A stretch of 52,308 bases of DNA from CAZTII01 sp964613305 (GCA_964613305.1 CAZTII010000005.1:1-52308); one strand, 5' to 3'; shown: positions 41,618-51,097, counted from the first letter of the stretch. Notes: generated by a model from the sequence alone, not told the origin. Made by a program: numbers and translations.

Positions 41618-43207
41618 ATGAAGAAATTTAGAGCGTTAATCGCAGTATTAGTCGCATCTTTATTGTTTGCTTGTGGATTACCGGCAGCTAATAAAGATGA
41701 CAAAGCTACAACGGATGTAGCAAAAGATGGTGGTGTACTTCGTGTAGCATTAGCCGCTAACGTTGTGTCATTAGACCCAGTCAAATACACATCGGTGTAT
41801 GAATCAAATGTTATGCGTAGTATTTACAATACGTTAATTGAATACGACATGACAAATAGTAAATTTTTACCAGCAATCGCAAAAGAATGGAAAGTATCGG
41901 ATGACTTATTAACGTATACATTTGTTTTACGCGATGACATTAGTTTCCAAAAAAGCGACTACCAAGCTGGACGTAAAGTTGTTGCGGAAGATATTAAATA
42001 TTCTTTAATGCGTTCATTGAATGAATCAAAATTAAAACGTTTACGTAATGTTAAAGAAGTTGTGGTTAAAGGCGACCATGAAGTTGCGGTTGTGTTAGAT
42101 CAGCCATATGCAGCATTCTTAACAATGTTAACTGACTTAGGTAATGCGATTGTTGCGAAAGAAGATATCGAAGGATATGGTGACAATTTTGCAAAACATC
42201 CAATTGGTACAGGTGCTTTTGCATTTAAAGATTGGAAAGCTGATAGTTATGTTGAATTACAACGCAATGAAACATATTTTGGTAATAAACCTCATTTAGA
42301 TGGTGTTATCTTTAGCTTTATTACTGATCCAAACCAAATGTCAAATGCATTACTTGCAGGTGATATTGATATCGCTACTGTAGTAAAAGGACCAAACGTT
42401 GAAATTATTCAAAAAGACGATCGTTTTGAATTAACAAATATTAATGGTTTATCGATTGGTTACATGGGTTTAAATATGAAAGATGGACCTACTGCTAACT
42501 TAAAAGTTCGTCAAGCGATGAACTATGCATTAAACCGTGATGAAATTATCGCTGGTGTTTACCGTTACAATGAAGCTGTTCCTCAATACTTACCTTTACC
42601 TCCAGCTTCTTGGGGTTATAGTGAAAAAGCTGCTGAAATCGTTAAAAAGAGTTCAGGTGGCGATATTGAAAAAGCAAAAGCATTGTTGGCTGAAGCTGGT
42701 TATGCGAATGGTTTTGATTTAGAATTATACTGTTCTGCAGCTAGACAACCTCAAGCTACTATCGTTCAAGCACAAATGGCTAAAATCGGTATCAACATTT
42801 CTATTAAAACTTTAGAGTGGGGCGCATTTAGTGAAACTGTTTCTAAAGGAAATGCTCAATCTTATATTATGGGATGGAACTGGCATGTTGACCCTGACTT
42901 CTACTTATACCAAATGTTAGCGACAAAACAAATCGGTACTTTAGGTAATGGTGGTCAATATAGTAATGAGAAAGTGGATCAATTATTAAATGATGCTACT
43001 TCTAAATTAACTGATCAAGATGCTCGTAAAGCTAAATATGAAGAAGCTTTATTAGAAATCGTTAACGATTTACCACACCTTGATTTATACAATGAAAAAT
43101 CAATTCACGGTGTTAGTAAAAACGTTCAAGGATTTGTACCTACTGCGAACCAAAGCTTATACTTTACAAATAGTGAAGTTAACGTTTGGTTAAAAGAAGC
43201 AAAATAA
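41618..43207 (+). CDS. dppA: Dipeptide/oligopeptide-binding lipoprotein DppA
   Basis: Peptide receptor of the second peptide importer, SBP_bac_5 family, 529 residues. The signal peptide ends at the lipobox LLFAC (Cys19); Phe at that position is unusual but tolerated. Unlike the OppA in this window it has the normal order: LRVALAANVVSLDPVKYTSV near the start, HPIGTGAFAFKDWK in the middle and VDQLLNDATSKLTDQDAR followed by LPHLDLYNEKSIHG near the end. GGGAGGAAG precedes the ATG. It leads the operon dppABCDF, with a hairpin between it and dppB. Preference between di- and longer peptides is not readable from sequence. Confidence 0.93.
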   Translation: MKKFRALIAVLVASLLFACGLPAANKDDKATTDVAKDGGVLRVALAANVVSLDPVKYTSVYESNVMRSIYNTLIEYDMTNSKFLPAIAKEWKVSDDLLTYTFVLRDDISFQKSDYQAGRKVVAEDIKYSLMRSLNESKLKRLRNVKEVVVKGDHEVAVVLDQPYAAFLTMLTDLGNAIVAKEDIEGYGDNFAKHPIGTGAFAFKDWKADSYVELQRNETYFGNKPHLDGVIFSFITDPNQMSNALLAGDIDIATVVKGPNVEIIQKDDRFELTNINGLSIGYMGLNMKDGPTANLKVRQAMNYALNRDEIIAGVYRYNEAVPQYLPLPPASWGYSEKAAEIVKKSSGGDIEKAKALLAEAGYANGFDLELYCSAARQPQATIVQAQMAKIGINISIKTLEWGAFSETVSKGNAQSYIMGWNWHVDPDFYLYQMLATKQIGTLGNGGQYSNEKVDQLLNDATSKLTDQDARKAKYEEALLEIVNDLPHLDLYNEKSIHGVSKNVQGFVPTANQSLYFTNSEVNVWLKEAK

Positions 43208-43228
43208 AATAGGACAAAATATGAAAAA

Positions 43229-43263
43229 TGCTAAGCAAGTGAAAACTTGCTTAGCACCTTTTT
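43229..43263 (+). terminator. Intercistronic hairpin between dppA and dppB
   Basis: TGCTAAGCAAGT (43229-43240), GAAA loop, ACTTGCTTAGCA (43245-43256), then CC and T6. It resembles a terminator but lies inside the operon. It probably lets more binding protein be made than permease, or protects the dppA message 3' end. Confidence 0.75.
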
Positions 43264-43279
43264 AGAGAGGGGAAACTTC

Positions 43280-44242
43280 GTGTTAAAATATATTTCTAAA
43301 CGCTTGCTAGATTTAATTCCGACAATTTTTATTGTCGCGACGATTGTATTCTTTATTACTCGTATTTTACCAGGAGATCCAGCTTCTTCAATGCTTGGTC
43401 CACAGGCTAGCGCTGAAGATATTTTTAAGTTGAGACAAGAAATGGGGTTAAATGATCCTCTTTATGTTCAATATTTTAAATATTTAGGTGATTTATTACG
43501 TTTTGATTTAGGTAAGTCTTTTTATCATAATCGCGCTGTATTAACAATTATTCTTGAACGTTTTCCTAATACCGTAGTTTTAGCTATGGTGGCACTCGTT
43601 ATAAGCCTTTTGGTTGGGGTACCAATGGGTATTATTGCGGCTAGTAAAAAGGGCAGTATCCTTGATATGTGCTTTACGAGTTTATCGCTCTTTGGTGTGT
43701 CTTTACCCGTATTTTGGCTAGGTATTATGTTATCACTGCTTTTTGGTGTACATTTACAGTGGTTGCCAGTGACTGGTATTGGGAATATGTCTAAGGGCTT
43801 TTTTAATTATTGTCGCTATTTAATTTTACCTGGTATCACTTTAGCGACAATTCCAATGGCAAATTTTGCACGTATTATTCGTTCTAGTTTATTAGACACT
43901 CTTGATCAAAATTATATCAAAACGGCGCGCTCTAAAGGTGTCAGTCGCTTTCTCCTTATTAATAAACATGCTTTAAAAAATGCATTAACACCTCTTATTA
44001 CGGTAATTGGTATGCAAGTATCATCACTTCTAAGTGGTGCTGTTTTAACCGAAACAATTTTTTCTTGGCCTGGTATGGGGCGATTAATTGTAGATTCCAT
44101 TGAAAAAGGTGATTTTATGACAATTCAAGGAACGGTATTATTTACCGCAATCTTATATGTTGTAATCAATATTTTTATTGATTTATTATATAAAGTTGTA
44201 AATCCTAAAGTGAAAATTGATGAAAGTAGTGTGATTGGCTAA
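43280..44242 (+). CDS. dppB: Dipeptide/oligopeptide ABC transporter permease DppB
   Basis: Membrane subunit of the second peptide importer, 320 residues, about six helices. It starts LKYISKRLLDLIPTIFIVAT and shows the family motif FITRILPGDPAS. The coupling motif is NYIKTARSKGVSRFLLINKH, and the end is YKVVNPKVKID. The start is GTG 43280: AGAGAGGGGA (43264-43273) is correctly spaced, and the longer frame from 43247 runs through the hairpin. Its stop shares a base with the dppC start. Confidence 0.93.
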   Translation: MLKYISKRLLDLIPTIFIVATIVFFITRILPGDPASSMLGPQASAEDIFKLRQEMGLNDPLYVQYFKYLGDLLRFDLGKSFYHNRAVLTIILERFPNTVVLAMVALVISLLVGVPMGIIAASKKGSILDMCFTSLSLFGVSLPVFWLGIMLSLLFGVHLQWLPVTGIGNMSKGFFNYCRYLILPGITLATIPMANFARIIRSSLLDTLDQNYIKTARSKGVSRFLLINKHALKNALTPLITVIGMQVSSLLSGAVLTETIFSWPGMGRLIVDSIEKGDFMTIQGTVLFTAILYVVINIFIDLLYKVVNPKVKIDESSVIG

Positions 44243-45102
44243 TGGAAAAGAAAATTAAAACACCAAATGTTACAATAATGTTTCTTAAAAAGATTGCCTC
44301 GAATAAGATGGCACTTTTTGGTGCATCAATCGTTTTGTTTATGTCTTTTATTGCACTATTTTCAAAACAATTAATGCCTTTCAATCCAAATGAAATTGAT
44401 CCAGTAAATTCGTTGCTTAAACCTTTTTCTGGAGAACATCTTTTAGGTACTGATGCATATGGGCGTGATTTATTATCGCGTTTAATCAGTGGTGCTAGTG
44501 TTTCTTTAGTTGTTGGGTTAGGTGCCGTTAGCTTTGGTGGTACCATCGGTATGTTGCTTGGTTTAGTTGCGGGGTATTTTAGAGGCAAAGTAGATTCAAT
44601 TATTATGCGTATTATGGATGCCTTATCGGCTTTCCCATTTATTTTATTGGCTATTTCGTTAATGATGGTTCTTGGAACTGGATTAAGAAATGCTATTTTT
44701 GCGATTGGTATTGCGAATATTCCAGGGTTTGCTCGTATTACTAGAGGACAAGTGTTAGCGACGAAAGAAGAAGAATATATTGAAGTAAGTCGTTCGTTGG
44801 GTGCAAGTGATTTTCGTATCATTTTTATGCACATTTTACCGAATTGCTTAACGCCTATTATTGCTTATGCCACAATGTGTATTGCTAGTGGTATTATTTC
44901 TGAGGCAGCACTTAGTTATTTAGGTTTAGGAATTGAACCTCCACAAGCTTCATGGGGAAATATTTTACAAGAGGGTAAAGATTTTATTCGTATTGCGCCA
45001 CATTTAAGTATTATTCCAGGTGTTACCATTGTTTTATCGGTATTAGGAATTAATCTTTTTGGTGATGCTTTGCGTGATGCATCTGACCCACGTAATAATT
45101 AG
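44242..45102 (+). CDS. dppC: Dipeptide/oligopeptide ABC transporter permease DppC
   Basis: Second permease, 286 residues. A short cytoplasmic N-terminus leads to the helix LFGASIVLFMSFIALFSKQL. HLLGTDAYGRDLLSRLISGA is the OppC/DppC hallmark. The coupling motif is EYIEVSRSLGASDFRIIFMH, and the C-terminus GDALRDASDPR is typical. The ATG overlaps the dppB stop by one base. It lacks the long extracytoplasmic loop seen in the OppC of this window. Confidence 0.93.
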   Translation: MEKKIKTPNVTIMFLKKIASNKMALFGASIVLFMSFIALFSKQLMPFNPNEIDPVNSLLKPFSGEHLLGTDAYGRDLLSRLISGASVSLVVGLGAVSFGGTIGMLLGLVAGYFRGKVDSIIMRIMDALSAFPFILLAISLMMVLGTGLRNAIFAIGIANIPGFARITRGQVLATKEEEYIEVSRSLGASDFRIIFMHILPNCLTPIIAYATMCIASGIISEAALSYLGLGIEPPQASWGNILQEGKDFIRIAPHLSIIPGVTIVLSVLGINLFGDALRDASDPRNN

Positions 45103-45110
45103 GGGGTACT

Positions 45111-46106
45111 ATGGAAGATATTTTATTAAAGGTTGATAACCTATCGGTTGGCTTTCAAATCAATAAGAAAGAATATGTTGAGGCTTTAGATGGTCTTAGC
45201 TTTACGGTTAAAAAAGGTGAAGTATTAGGTATCGTTGGAGAATCTGGTTCAGGAAAAAGTATTTCAGTTACTTCCATCATGGGCTTACTACCTAAAAATG
45301 CTCGAATTACGAGTGGTCAAATTTTATTTAATGGAACTGATTTATTAAAGTTAAGTGAAAAAGAATTGAGTAAAATTCGTGGCAATGACATTTCAATGAT
45401 TTTTCAAGATCCGATGACATCATTAAATCCAGTATTTACTGTTGAAAATCAAATCGTTGAAGTGTTGCGTTTACATACGACATTAAATAAAGAAGAATGC
45501 AAAAAAAGAGCGGTTGAATTGTTGACGATGGTTGGTATTACTAATGCGGAGAAACGCGTTAAAATGTATCCACATGAGTTTTCTGGTGGTATGAGACAGC
45601 GCGTTATGATTGCGATGGCATTGGCGAGTAATCCACAATTAATTATCGCTGATGAGCCAACAACAGCACTTGATGTTACCGTTCAAGCGCAAATTTTGGA
45701 TTTATTAAAAGATATGCAGGCTAAATTTAATACCGGTGTTATTTTTATTACTCATGACTTGGAAGTTATCGCTAGTATTGCTCATCGCATTATTATTATG
45801 TACGCTGGTCAAGTTGTTGAGATTGCGGATGTGGATACAATCTTTAAAAATCCACTTCATCCATATACTAAAATGTTGATTCAAGCAATTCCTCAAGGAA
45901 ATAAGAAACACGGTAAACTGAAGGCAATTGAAGGAAATGTTCCTTTATTGAAAGATATTGATAAACAATCATGTCGTTTTAATAATCGTATTCCTTGGAT
46001 GGGTTCTAGTTATTGTGAAGTTAATCCGAAATTAAGAGAAGTTGAACCAGGTCACTTTGTGCGTTGTACATGTTACAAACACTTTAAATATAAGGAGGAA
46101 CTATGA
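45111..46106 (+). CDS. dppD: Dipeptide/oligopeptide ABC transporter ATPase DppD
   Basis: First ATPase, 331 residues, with Walker A GESGSGKS, signature FSGGMRQRVMIAMAL and Walker B LIIADEPTTALD. The C-terminal oligopeptide domain has a shifted cysteine pattern: SCRFNNRIPW lacks the second Cys of the usual CxFxxRC, while the end has RCTC. An iron-sulfur site may therefore be altered. AGGGGG precedes the ATG. It overlaps dppF by four bases. Confidence 0.92.
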   Translation: MEDILLKVDNLSVGFQINKKEYVEALDGLSFTVKKGEVLGIVGESGSGKSISVTSIMGLLPKNARITSGQILFNGTDLLKLSEKELSKIRGNDISMIFQDPMTSLNPVFTVENQIVEVLRLHTTLNKEECKKRAVELLTMVGITNAEKRVKMYPHEFSGGMRQRVMIAMALASNPQLIIADEPTTALDVTVQAQILDLLKDMQAKFNTGVIFITHDLEVIASIAHRIIIMYAGQVVEIADVDTIFKNPLHPYTKMLIQAIPQGNKKHGKLKAIEGNVPLLKDIDKQSCRFNNRIPWMGSSYCEVNPKLREVEPGHFVRCTCYKHFKYKEEL

Positions 46107-46891
46107 CAGCTATTTTAGAAATTAAAAACTTAAAAAAAGATTTTTTAATCGAAAGAAAAAGTTTGTTTAATCCGGAAAATAAGTTTCTTCATGCGGTGAA
46201 TGATGTCAATTTCGTTTTAAATAAAGGAGAAAGTTTAGGTATTGTTGGTGAATCTGGTTGTGGTAAATCAACATTAGCGCGTTTAGTAATGCAACTTATT
46301 AAACCGACTTCTGGAAGTATTTTATATAAAGGTGTTGATTTAAGTAAATTATCGAAAAGCGAATTAAAAGATGCGCGTAAAACGATGCAGATGATTTTTC
46401 AAAATCCATTATCTTCTTTAGATCCTAAAAAAAGAATTATTGAATTATTAGTGGAACCACTAGAGATTTATAATTTACATACAAAAGAAGAACGTGAAGC
46501 CATGGCAATGGAAATGCTTAAAAATGTTGGTCTTCATGAATCATTAGCGTATCGTTATCCTCATGAATTTTCCGGTGGACAAGCGCAACGTATTAATATT
46601 GCTCGAGCGTTAATGTTAAAACCGGAAATTATTATTTGTGATGAACCGGTTTCGGCATTAGATGTTTCCATTCAAGCTCAAGTTATTAATTTATTAATTG
46701 ATTTACAAAAACAATTTAATTTAAGTTATATTTTTATATCTCATGATTTAAGCATTGTTCGTTATTTCTGTGATCGTATGTTAGTAATGAATGGTGGTAA
46801 AATCGTAGAAAGTGGTAATGCGGAAGATGTGTATAATAATCCTCAACACGAGTATACAAAAAAATTGTTAGCGGCAAAAAAAGTAATTTAG
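46103..46891 (+). CDS. dppF: Dipeptide/oligopeptide ABC transporter ATPase DppF, short form
   Basis: Second ATPase, 262 residues, with Walker A GESGCGKS, signature FSGGQAQRINIARAL and Walker B EIIICDEPVSALD. It stops at HEYTKKLLAAKKVI, soon after the point where the C-terminal oligopeptide domain normally begins. The cysteine-rich tail found in DppD, OppD and OppF here is missing. The next gene begins 13 bases on, with no leftover coding sequence, so this looks like a genuine short form. ATAAGGAGG precedes the ATG. Confidence 0.92.
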   Translation: MTAILEIKNLKKDFLIERKSLFNPENKFLHAVNDVNFVLNKGESLGIVGESGCGKSTLARLVMQLIKPTSGSILYKGVDLSKLSKSELKDARKTMQMIFQNPLSSLDPKKRIIELLVEPLEIYNLHTKEEREAMAMEMLKNVGLHESLAYRYPHEFSGGQAQRINIARALMLKPEIIICDEPVSALDVSIQAQVINLLIDLQKQFNLSYIFISHDLSIVRYFCDRMLVMNGGKIVESGNAEDVYNNPQHEYTKKLLAAKKVI

Positions 46892-46904
46892 AAAGAAGGT
46901 AACT

Positions 46905-48152
46905 ATGGATAAAAAAGATATTTTAGCATTAATTGATCAAGAAAAAGACGAATTAATTGATCTCTGCGCTAAATTGCTTCAAATACCAAGTGAAAATCCT
47001 CCGGGAGATTCGGTATTAATTTCTGATTTTATTGTAAATTATTTAAAAGATAATGGTTTTGAGGTTGAAGTATTAGAGAGTGATCCTAGACGTTTAAACT
47101 TAATTTCTAGTTATTCACAAGGCGATGGTAAAGAGCTTGTTTTCTGTGGTCATAGCGATACGGTTCCAGTAGGTGATTTATCTCTTTGGACGCATGATCC
47201 ATTTTCTGGTGAAATTATTGATGGTGTTTTATATGGTCGCGGCGCTAGTGATATGAAATGTGGTCTTGGTGGTTTAATGTTTGCGATGGCGTTTATTAAA
47301 AAACATAACTTACCAATTAACGGTAAAATTAGTTTGGTTGTTGTTCCTGATGAAGAAACAGGTTCGCAACATGGTGTTATTTGGTTGTTTGACAATAAAA
47401 AAATTACTGGTGATGGCTGTATTATTGCGGAACCATCTGGTGATTTTAATCCAACGATTGGCCAAAAAGGAGCTGGTTCATTTGAATTAACGGTTAAAGG
47501 TGTTCCAGGACATGGTAGTTTAGCGCCACTTGTTGGCAAAAATGCGATTGCTTTATGTATGGAAGCATTAGGAAAGATTAAAGCGATTACCGATAAAAAA
47601 ATTCCAGTACCAGCGGAAGTCGCTGAATTAGTGAAAATTTCACAAAAAAACATTGTTGAATTAAAAAATCCTCTTTGTGCTGAAATTTTAGAACGCATTA
47701 GTTTTAATATTGGAACGATTAAAGGTGGTAGTGCTTTAAACGTGATTGCGGATTCATGTACTGTGGAAGTAGATTGTCGCTTGCCATTTGGTATTACTCG
47801 TGATGAATACATTAGTCAAGTTCGTGCTGTTTTAGATGAAATGGAATTAGAGTATACATTAACTGAAATTGGTGCCAAAAGTACAGCGAACTTTACCAGT
47901 GCAAATGATCCAGTATGTCGTGCTATCGTAGATAATATCGCTTACGTTAAAAATGTAACAGATGAAGCATATGGTATTTTACAATGGGCTTGTAGTGATG
48001 CACGTTATTTCCGTCAAAACAATATTCCCGTATTACAATATGGACCAGCGGAATTATCAACAATTCATGGTTTAAATGAACATGTAAAAGTGGATAAGAT
48101 TGTGGATTGCGCTAAAGTGTATGTGTTAGCGGCATTGGATTTTTTGAGGTAG
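46905..48152 (+). CDS. M20-family metallopeptidase/deacylase (ArgE/DapE-like)
   Basis: A di-zinc enzyme of the M20 family, 415 residues, acting on small peptides or N-acyl amino acids in the cytoplasm. Metal-site motifs are in order: FCGHSDTVP (His83, Asp85), GRGASDMKCG (Asp116), PDEETGSQHG (Glu150-Glu151), AEPSG, and GLNEHVK near the end. A dimerisation domain sits in the middle (GSFELTVKGVPGHGSLAP). DapE, ArgE and PepV-type peptidases share this pattern, and eye inspection does not separate them. It is cotranscribed with the dpp importer, so hydrolysis of imported peptides is more likely than lysine or arginine synthesis. Confidence 0.87.
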   Translation: MDKKDILALIDQEKDELIDLCAKLLQIPSENPPGDSVLISDFIVNYLKDNGFEVEVLESDPRRLNLISSYSQGDGKELVFCGHSDTVPVGDLSLWTHDPFSGEIIDGVLYGRGASDMKCGLGGLMFAMAFIKKHNLPINGKISLVVVPDEETGSQHGVIWLFDNKKITGDGCIIAEPSGDFNPTIGQKGAGSFELTVKGVPGHGSLAPLVGKNAIALCMEALGKIKAITDKKIPVPAEVAELVKISQKNIVELKNPLCAEILERISFNIGTIKGGSALNVIADSCTVEVDCRLPFGITRDEYISQVRAVLDEMELEYTLTEIGAKSTANFTSANDPVCRAIVDNIAYVKNVTDEAYGILQWACSDARYFRQNNIPVLQYGPAELSTIHGLNEHVKVDKIVDCAKVYVLAALDFLR

Positions 48153-48156
48153 TAGG

Positions 48157-50064
48157 ATGAAGTGGTCGGCAAATGATATTAAAGAACTAAAAACATTTAG
48201 TGGTGTGACATTTTTACAAGATGAAGAACATTATGCATATTTAGTGAATCATATTAACGAAGATTTAAGTTATGGAAGTATGATTTCATTGAATGATAAT
48301 ACACTTTTAAACACAAAAACGGCAGCTAAGAAGTTGTTGACGTTTTATTGTGGTAAGTTGTATTATATTCAGTCAGGTCAAATTTATTGTTATGACTTAA
48401 AGGGAAATAGTGAAAAAGCACTTACTAATTTTAAAGTTGCGATTTCTTATTTTGTTGTTAATAAAGATACGCTTTATTTTACGAGTAAGTTTAATAAAAA
48501 CTTAACTGTTTTAGATGAAGACTTTGAATTACATGTTACAGATGTACATATTAATGAAGAGTTAGATTATTTTAGTAATAGTGAAGGTTATTTGTACCAT
48601 GAAGAATACAATGCTTTATTTTCAATGAAAATTGGTGATAATAAAGCGAAAGTAATTTGTGATTACCAATTAGGGTATGGTAGTAGAAATCCCATTTGTA
48701 TCAATGAAAACGATGAATTGTTGATTGAAAGAACTTCAGATAAAGAAAAAAGTACAAAAATTTGGTTTTATGACGCGAAAACGGAACAATTAAAAGAATT
48801 TGTGAATGATACTTTTATTAAAGGATTACAGAGTGAGCCAACATTTAGTCATAAAGGAAATATTATTGCGTTTGTTGGTAACAATGTTGGATATCATACG
48901 TCAAATTTAAATAGTCTTTATTTGTATGATATTGAGCGTAATGAGTATACGAATTTGTCGGAAGGCTTGGATATTCATTTTCAAGACTTTATGGTAAGTG
49001 ATACTGCTCGAAACAATACAAATCGTTTAATTCAATTCAGTGAGGATGATAAGTATATTTTTGCGAGTGCTTCGGTGTTAGGTCGTTTAAGTATTTTACA
49101 ATTTGATATTGAAAACAAAAAAGTTGTTAAAACTATTGGTAGTGATGAACACATTAGTGGCTTTACACTAAAAAACAAGTCAATGTTGTTGATTAATTCT
49201 AGACCTACTTTGATTAGTGCGATTGATAAAGTTGATTTAAATACTGATGAAAGAGTGAATGTTACAACTTTTTCATTAAATAGATACCATAGTGACTATG
49301 AAGTGAATTATGTTAAAAATGATAACTTTGATGTTCAATCGTTTTTATTGAAACCATACAATTATGAAGAAGGAAAGAAATATCCATTAATTGTCAATAT
49401 TCATGGTGGTCCTTATACGATGCATGGTTTTACCTTCCATCACGAAATGCAAATTATGACTAGTGAAGGATATTATGTTTTATTAGTGAATCCTAGAGGA
49501 AGTTTCGGTTATGGGCAAGAGTTTTTAAAGGCAGTTATTGCTGATTGTGGTGCTGGTGATTACATTGATATTATGAAATCAGTGGATACAGTATTAGCGA
49601 AACATCGTGATATTGATGAAGAACGATTGTTTGTAACAGGTGGCTCCTATGGCGGTTATTTAACGAATTGGATTATTTCGCATACGGACCGCTTTAAAGC
49701 AGCGGCAACGCAACGTTGTGTTTGTAACTGTGCGAGTCAATTTGGAACAAGTGATATCGGTTATTACTTCTATTTAGACGAGTATGCATTAACAGAGTTA
49801 GATTATGAGAAACTATGGGATTTTTCTCCTTTAAAGTACGTTAAAAACGTTAAAACACCGTGTTTAATTGTCCATTCAAAGAAAGATTATCGTTGTAGTT
49901 ATGATCAAGGTCAACAATGGTATACAGCACTTAAGTTTTTAGGAGTACAAACACGATTTGTATTGTTTGATGAAGAGAATCATGAATTATCACGTAATGG
50001 TAAAATTAAAAATCGTATTACTCGTTTAGAAGAAATCATGAATTGGTTTAAACGATTTCTATAA
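48157..50064 (+). CDS. S9-family serine peptidase (acylaminoacyl/oligopeptidase-like)
   Basis: Cytoplasmic prolyl-oligopeptidase-type enzyme, 635 residues with no signal peptide. The N-terminal 390 residues are beta-rich and should form the propeller that filters short peptides. The C-terminal alpha/beta-hydrolase domain begins at NIHGGPYTMHGF. The catalytic Ser is in GGSYGGY (about 497), Asp in HSKKDY (about 577) and His in ENHEL (about 609). VNPRGSFGYGQEF is typical of the acylaminoacyl-peptidase branch. It starts four bases after the M20 gene, with TAGTAGG overlapping that stop. Its job is presumably to cut peptides brought in by Dpp. Confidence 0.92.
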   Translation: MKWSANDIKELKTFSGVTFLQDEEHYAYLVNHINEDLSYGSMISLNDNTLLNTKTAAKKLLTFYCGKLYYIQSGQIYCYDLKGNSEKALTNFKVAISYFVVNKDTLYFTSKFNKNLTVLDEDFELHVTDVHINEELDYFSNSEGYLYHEEYNALFSMKIGDNKAKVICDYQLGYGSRNPICINENDELLIERTSDKEKSTKIWFYDAKTEQLKEFVNDTFIKGLQSEPTFSHKGNIIAFVGNNVGYHTSNLNSLYLYDIERNEYTNLSEGLDIHFQDFMVSDTARNNTNRLIQFSEDDKYIFASASVLGRLSILQFDIENKKVVKTIGSDEHISGFTLKNKSMLLINSRPTLISAIDKVDLNTDERVNVTTFSLNRYHSDYEVNYVKNDNFDVQSFLLKPYNYEEGKKYPLIVNIHGGPYTMHGFTFHHEMQIMTSEGYYVLLVNPRGSFGYGQEFLKAVIADCGAGDYIDIMKSVDTVLAKHRDIDEERLFVTGGSYGGYLTNWIISHTDRFKAAATQRCVCNCASQFGTSDIGYYFYLDEYALTELDYEKLWDFSPLKYVKNVKTPCLIVHSKKDYRCSYDQGQQWYTALKFLGVQTRFVLFDEENHELSRNGKIKNRITRLEEIMNWFKRFL

Positions 50065-50081
50065 GATAGGGAGGTAAAGAC

Positions 50082-51020
50082 ATGTTATTAAGAGAAGTAA
50101 TGGATGTAATGGATGTGCTTGATAGTCGATATGTTACTGGTCAAAAAGTAGTTGATTTATTTAAAGAATACGATGTTAAAGCGTCAACGGAAACGATTAA
50201 AGGCCATAAAGGAAGTACTGATTTTGTTAAAATTATAATTGAAGGAACAAGTGGCAAAAGTAAACAAGGAAATGCTCAAACATTAGGTGTTGTTGGTCGT
50301 TTAGGTGGTATTGGTGCTCGTGATAGTCGCATTGGTTTAGTTTCGGATGCCGATGGTGCAATTGCAGCAATCGCTTTAGCTCTAAAACTAGCTAAGATGA
50401 AAAAAAATGGCGATGATTTAGTTGGTGATGTGATTGTTTCAACTCATATTTGTCCTAATGCACCAACGGTACCACATAAACCTGTTGATTTTATGGGTTC
50501 ACCAGTGGATATGATGACAATGAATCAATATGAAATTGATGAAGCGATGGATGCGATTATTTCTATTGATACGACAAAAGGAAATAAAATTATTAATTAT
50601 AAAGGAATTGCTTTATCACCTACAGTAAAAGAAGGTTATATTTTACGTGTTAGTGATGATTTAGTTCGTATTATGGAATATGCAACAGGAAAACCAGCAT
50701 TTACGTTTCCTATTACGATGCAAGATATTACTCCATATGGTAATGATATTTACCATATTAATTCCATTTTACAACCAGCTATCGCAACATCGGCTCCAGT
50801 TGTTGGTTTAGCGATTACGACGGAATCAGCGGTTCCAGGATGTGGTAGTGGTGCAAGCCATGAAGTTGATATTGCTAGTGCTGCCAATTACGCCATTGAA
50901 GTGGCTAAAGAGTTTGGTCGTGGTGATTTAACGTTTTATGATAAGGAAGAATTTGATAAAATTGTTCATCGCTATGGAAAAATGACTGTTTTACAAACGT
51001 TTGGTAATGAAACTAAGTGA
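50082..51020 (+). CDS. DUF1177-family protein of unknown function
   Basis: A 312-residue soluble protein that I recognise, from memory, as DUF1177. Its conserved blocks are VVGRLGGIGARDSRIGLVSD, STHICPNAPTVPHKPVDFMG, ISIDTTKGNKIINYKGIALS, TVKEGYILRVSDDL and VPGCGSGASHEVDIASAAN. The His, Cys, Asp and Glu residues in these blocks could bind a metal, and an enzyme role is plausible, but no reaction is known to me. It is the last gene of dppABCDF-M20-S9, 17 bases after the S9 gene, with GGGAGG before the ATG. Placement suggests work on an imported peptide or its breakdown product. Confidence 0.78.
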   Translation: MLLREVMDVMDVLDSRYVTGQKVVDLFKEYDVKASTETIKGHKGSTDFVKIIIEGTSGKSKQGNAQTLGVVGRLGGIGARDSRIGLVSDADGAIAAIALALKLAKMKKNGDDLVGDVIVSTHICPNAPTVPHKPVDFMGSPVDMMTMNQYEIDEAMDAIISIDTTKGNKIINYKGIALSPTVKEGYILRVSDDLVRIMEYATGKPAFTFPITMQDITPYGNDIYHINSILQPAIATSAPVVGLAITTESAVPGCGSGASHEVDIASAANYAIEVAKEFGRGDLTFYDKEEFDKIVHRYGKMTVLQTFGNETK

Positions 51021-51040
51021 GAAATCACTTAGTTTTGTTT
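51010..51040 (+). terminator. Intrinsic terminator of the dpp operon
   Basis: AAACTAAGTGA (51010-51020), GAAA loop, TCACTTAGTTT (51025-51035), then TGTTTT. The stem includes the DUF1177 stop codon. Confidence 0.9.
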
Positions 51041-51097
51041 TAAATATAATTTATTTTTTATTTTCTATAAAATATTATAAAAAAACAAAATTTATTG

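Noticed and set aside
44205..44834. 209-codon open frame on the minus strand
   Set aside because: It is antisense to dppC, has no ribosome-binding site and encodes a low-complexity product; dppC is clearly real.
47150..47812. 220-codon open frame on the minus strand
   Set aside because: It is a shadow of the M20 peptidase gene, which has all its metal-site motifs in the plus frame.
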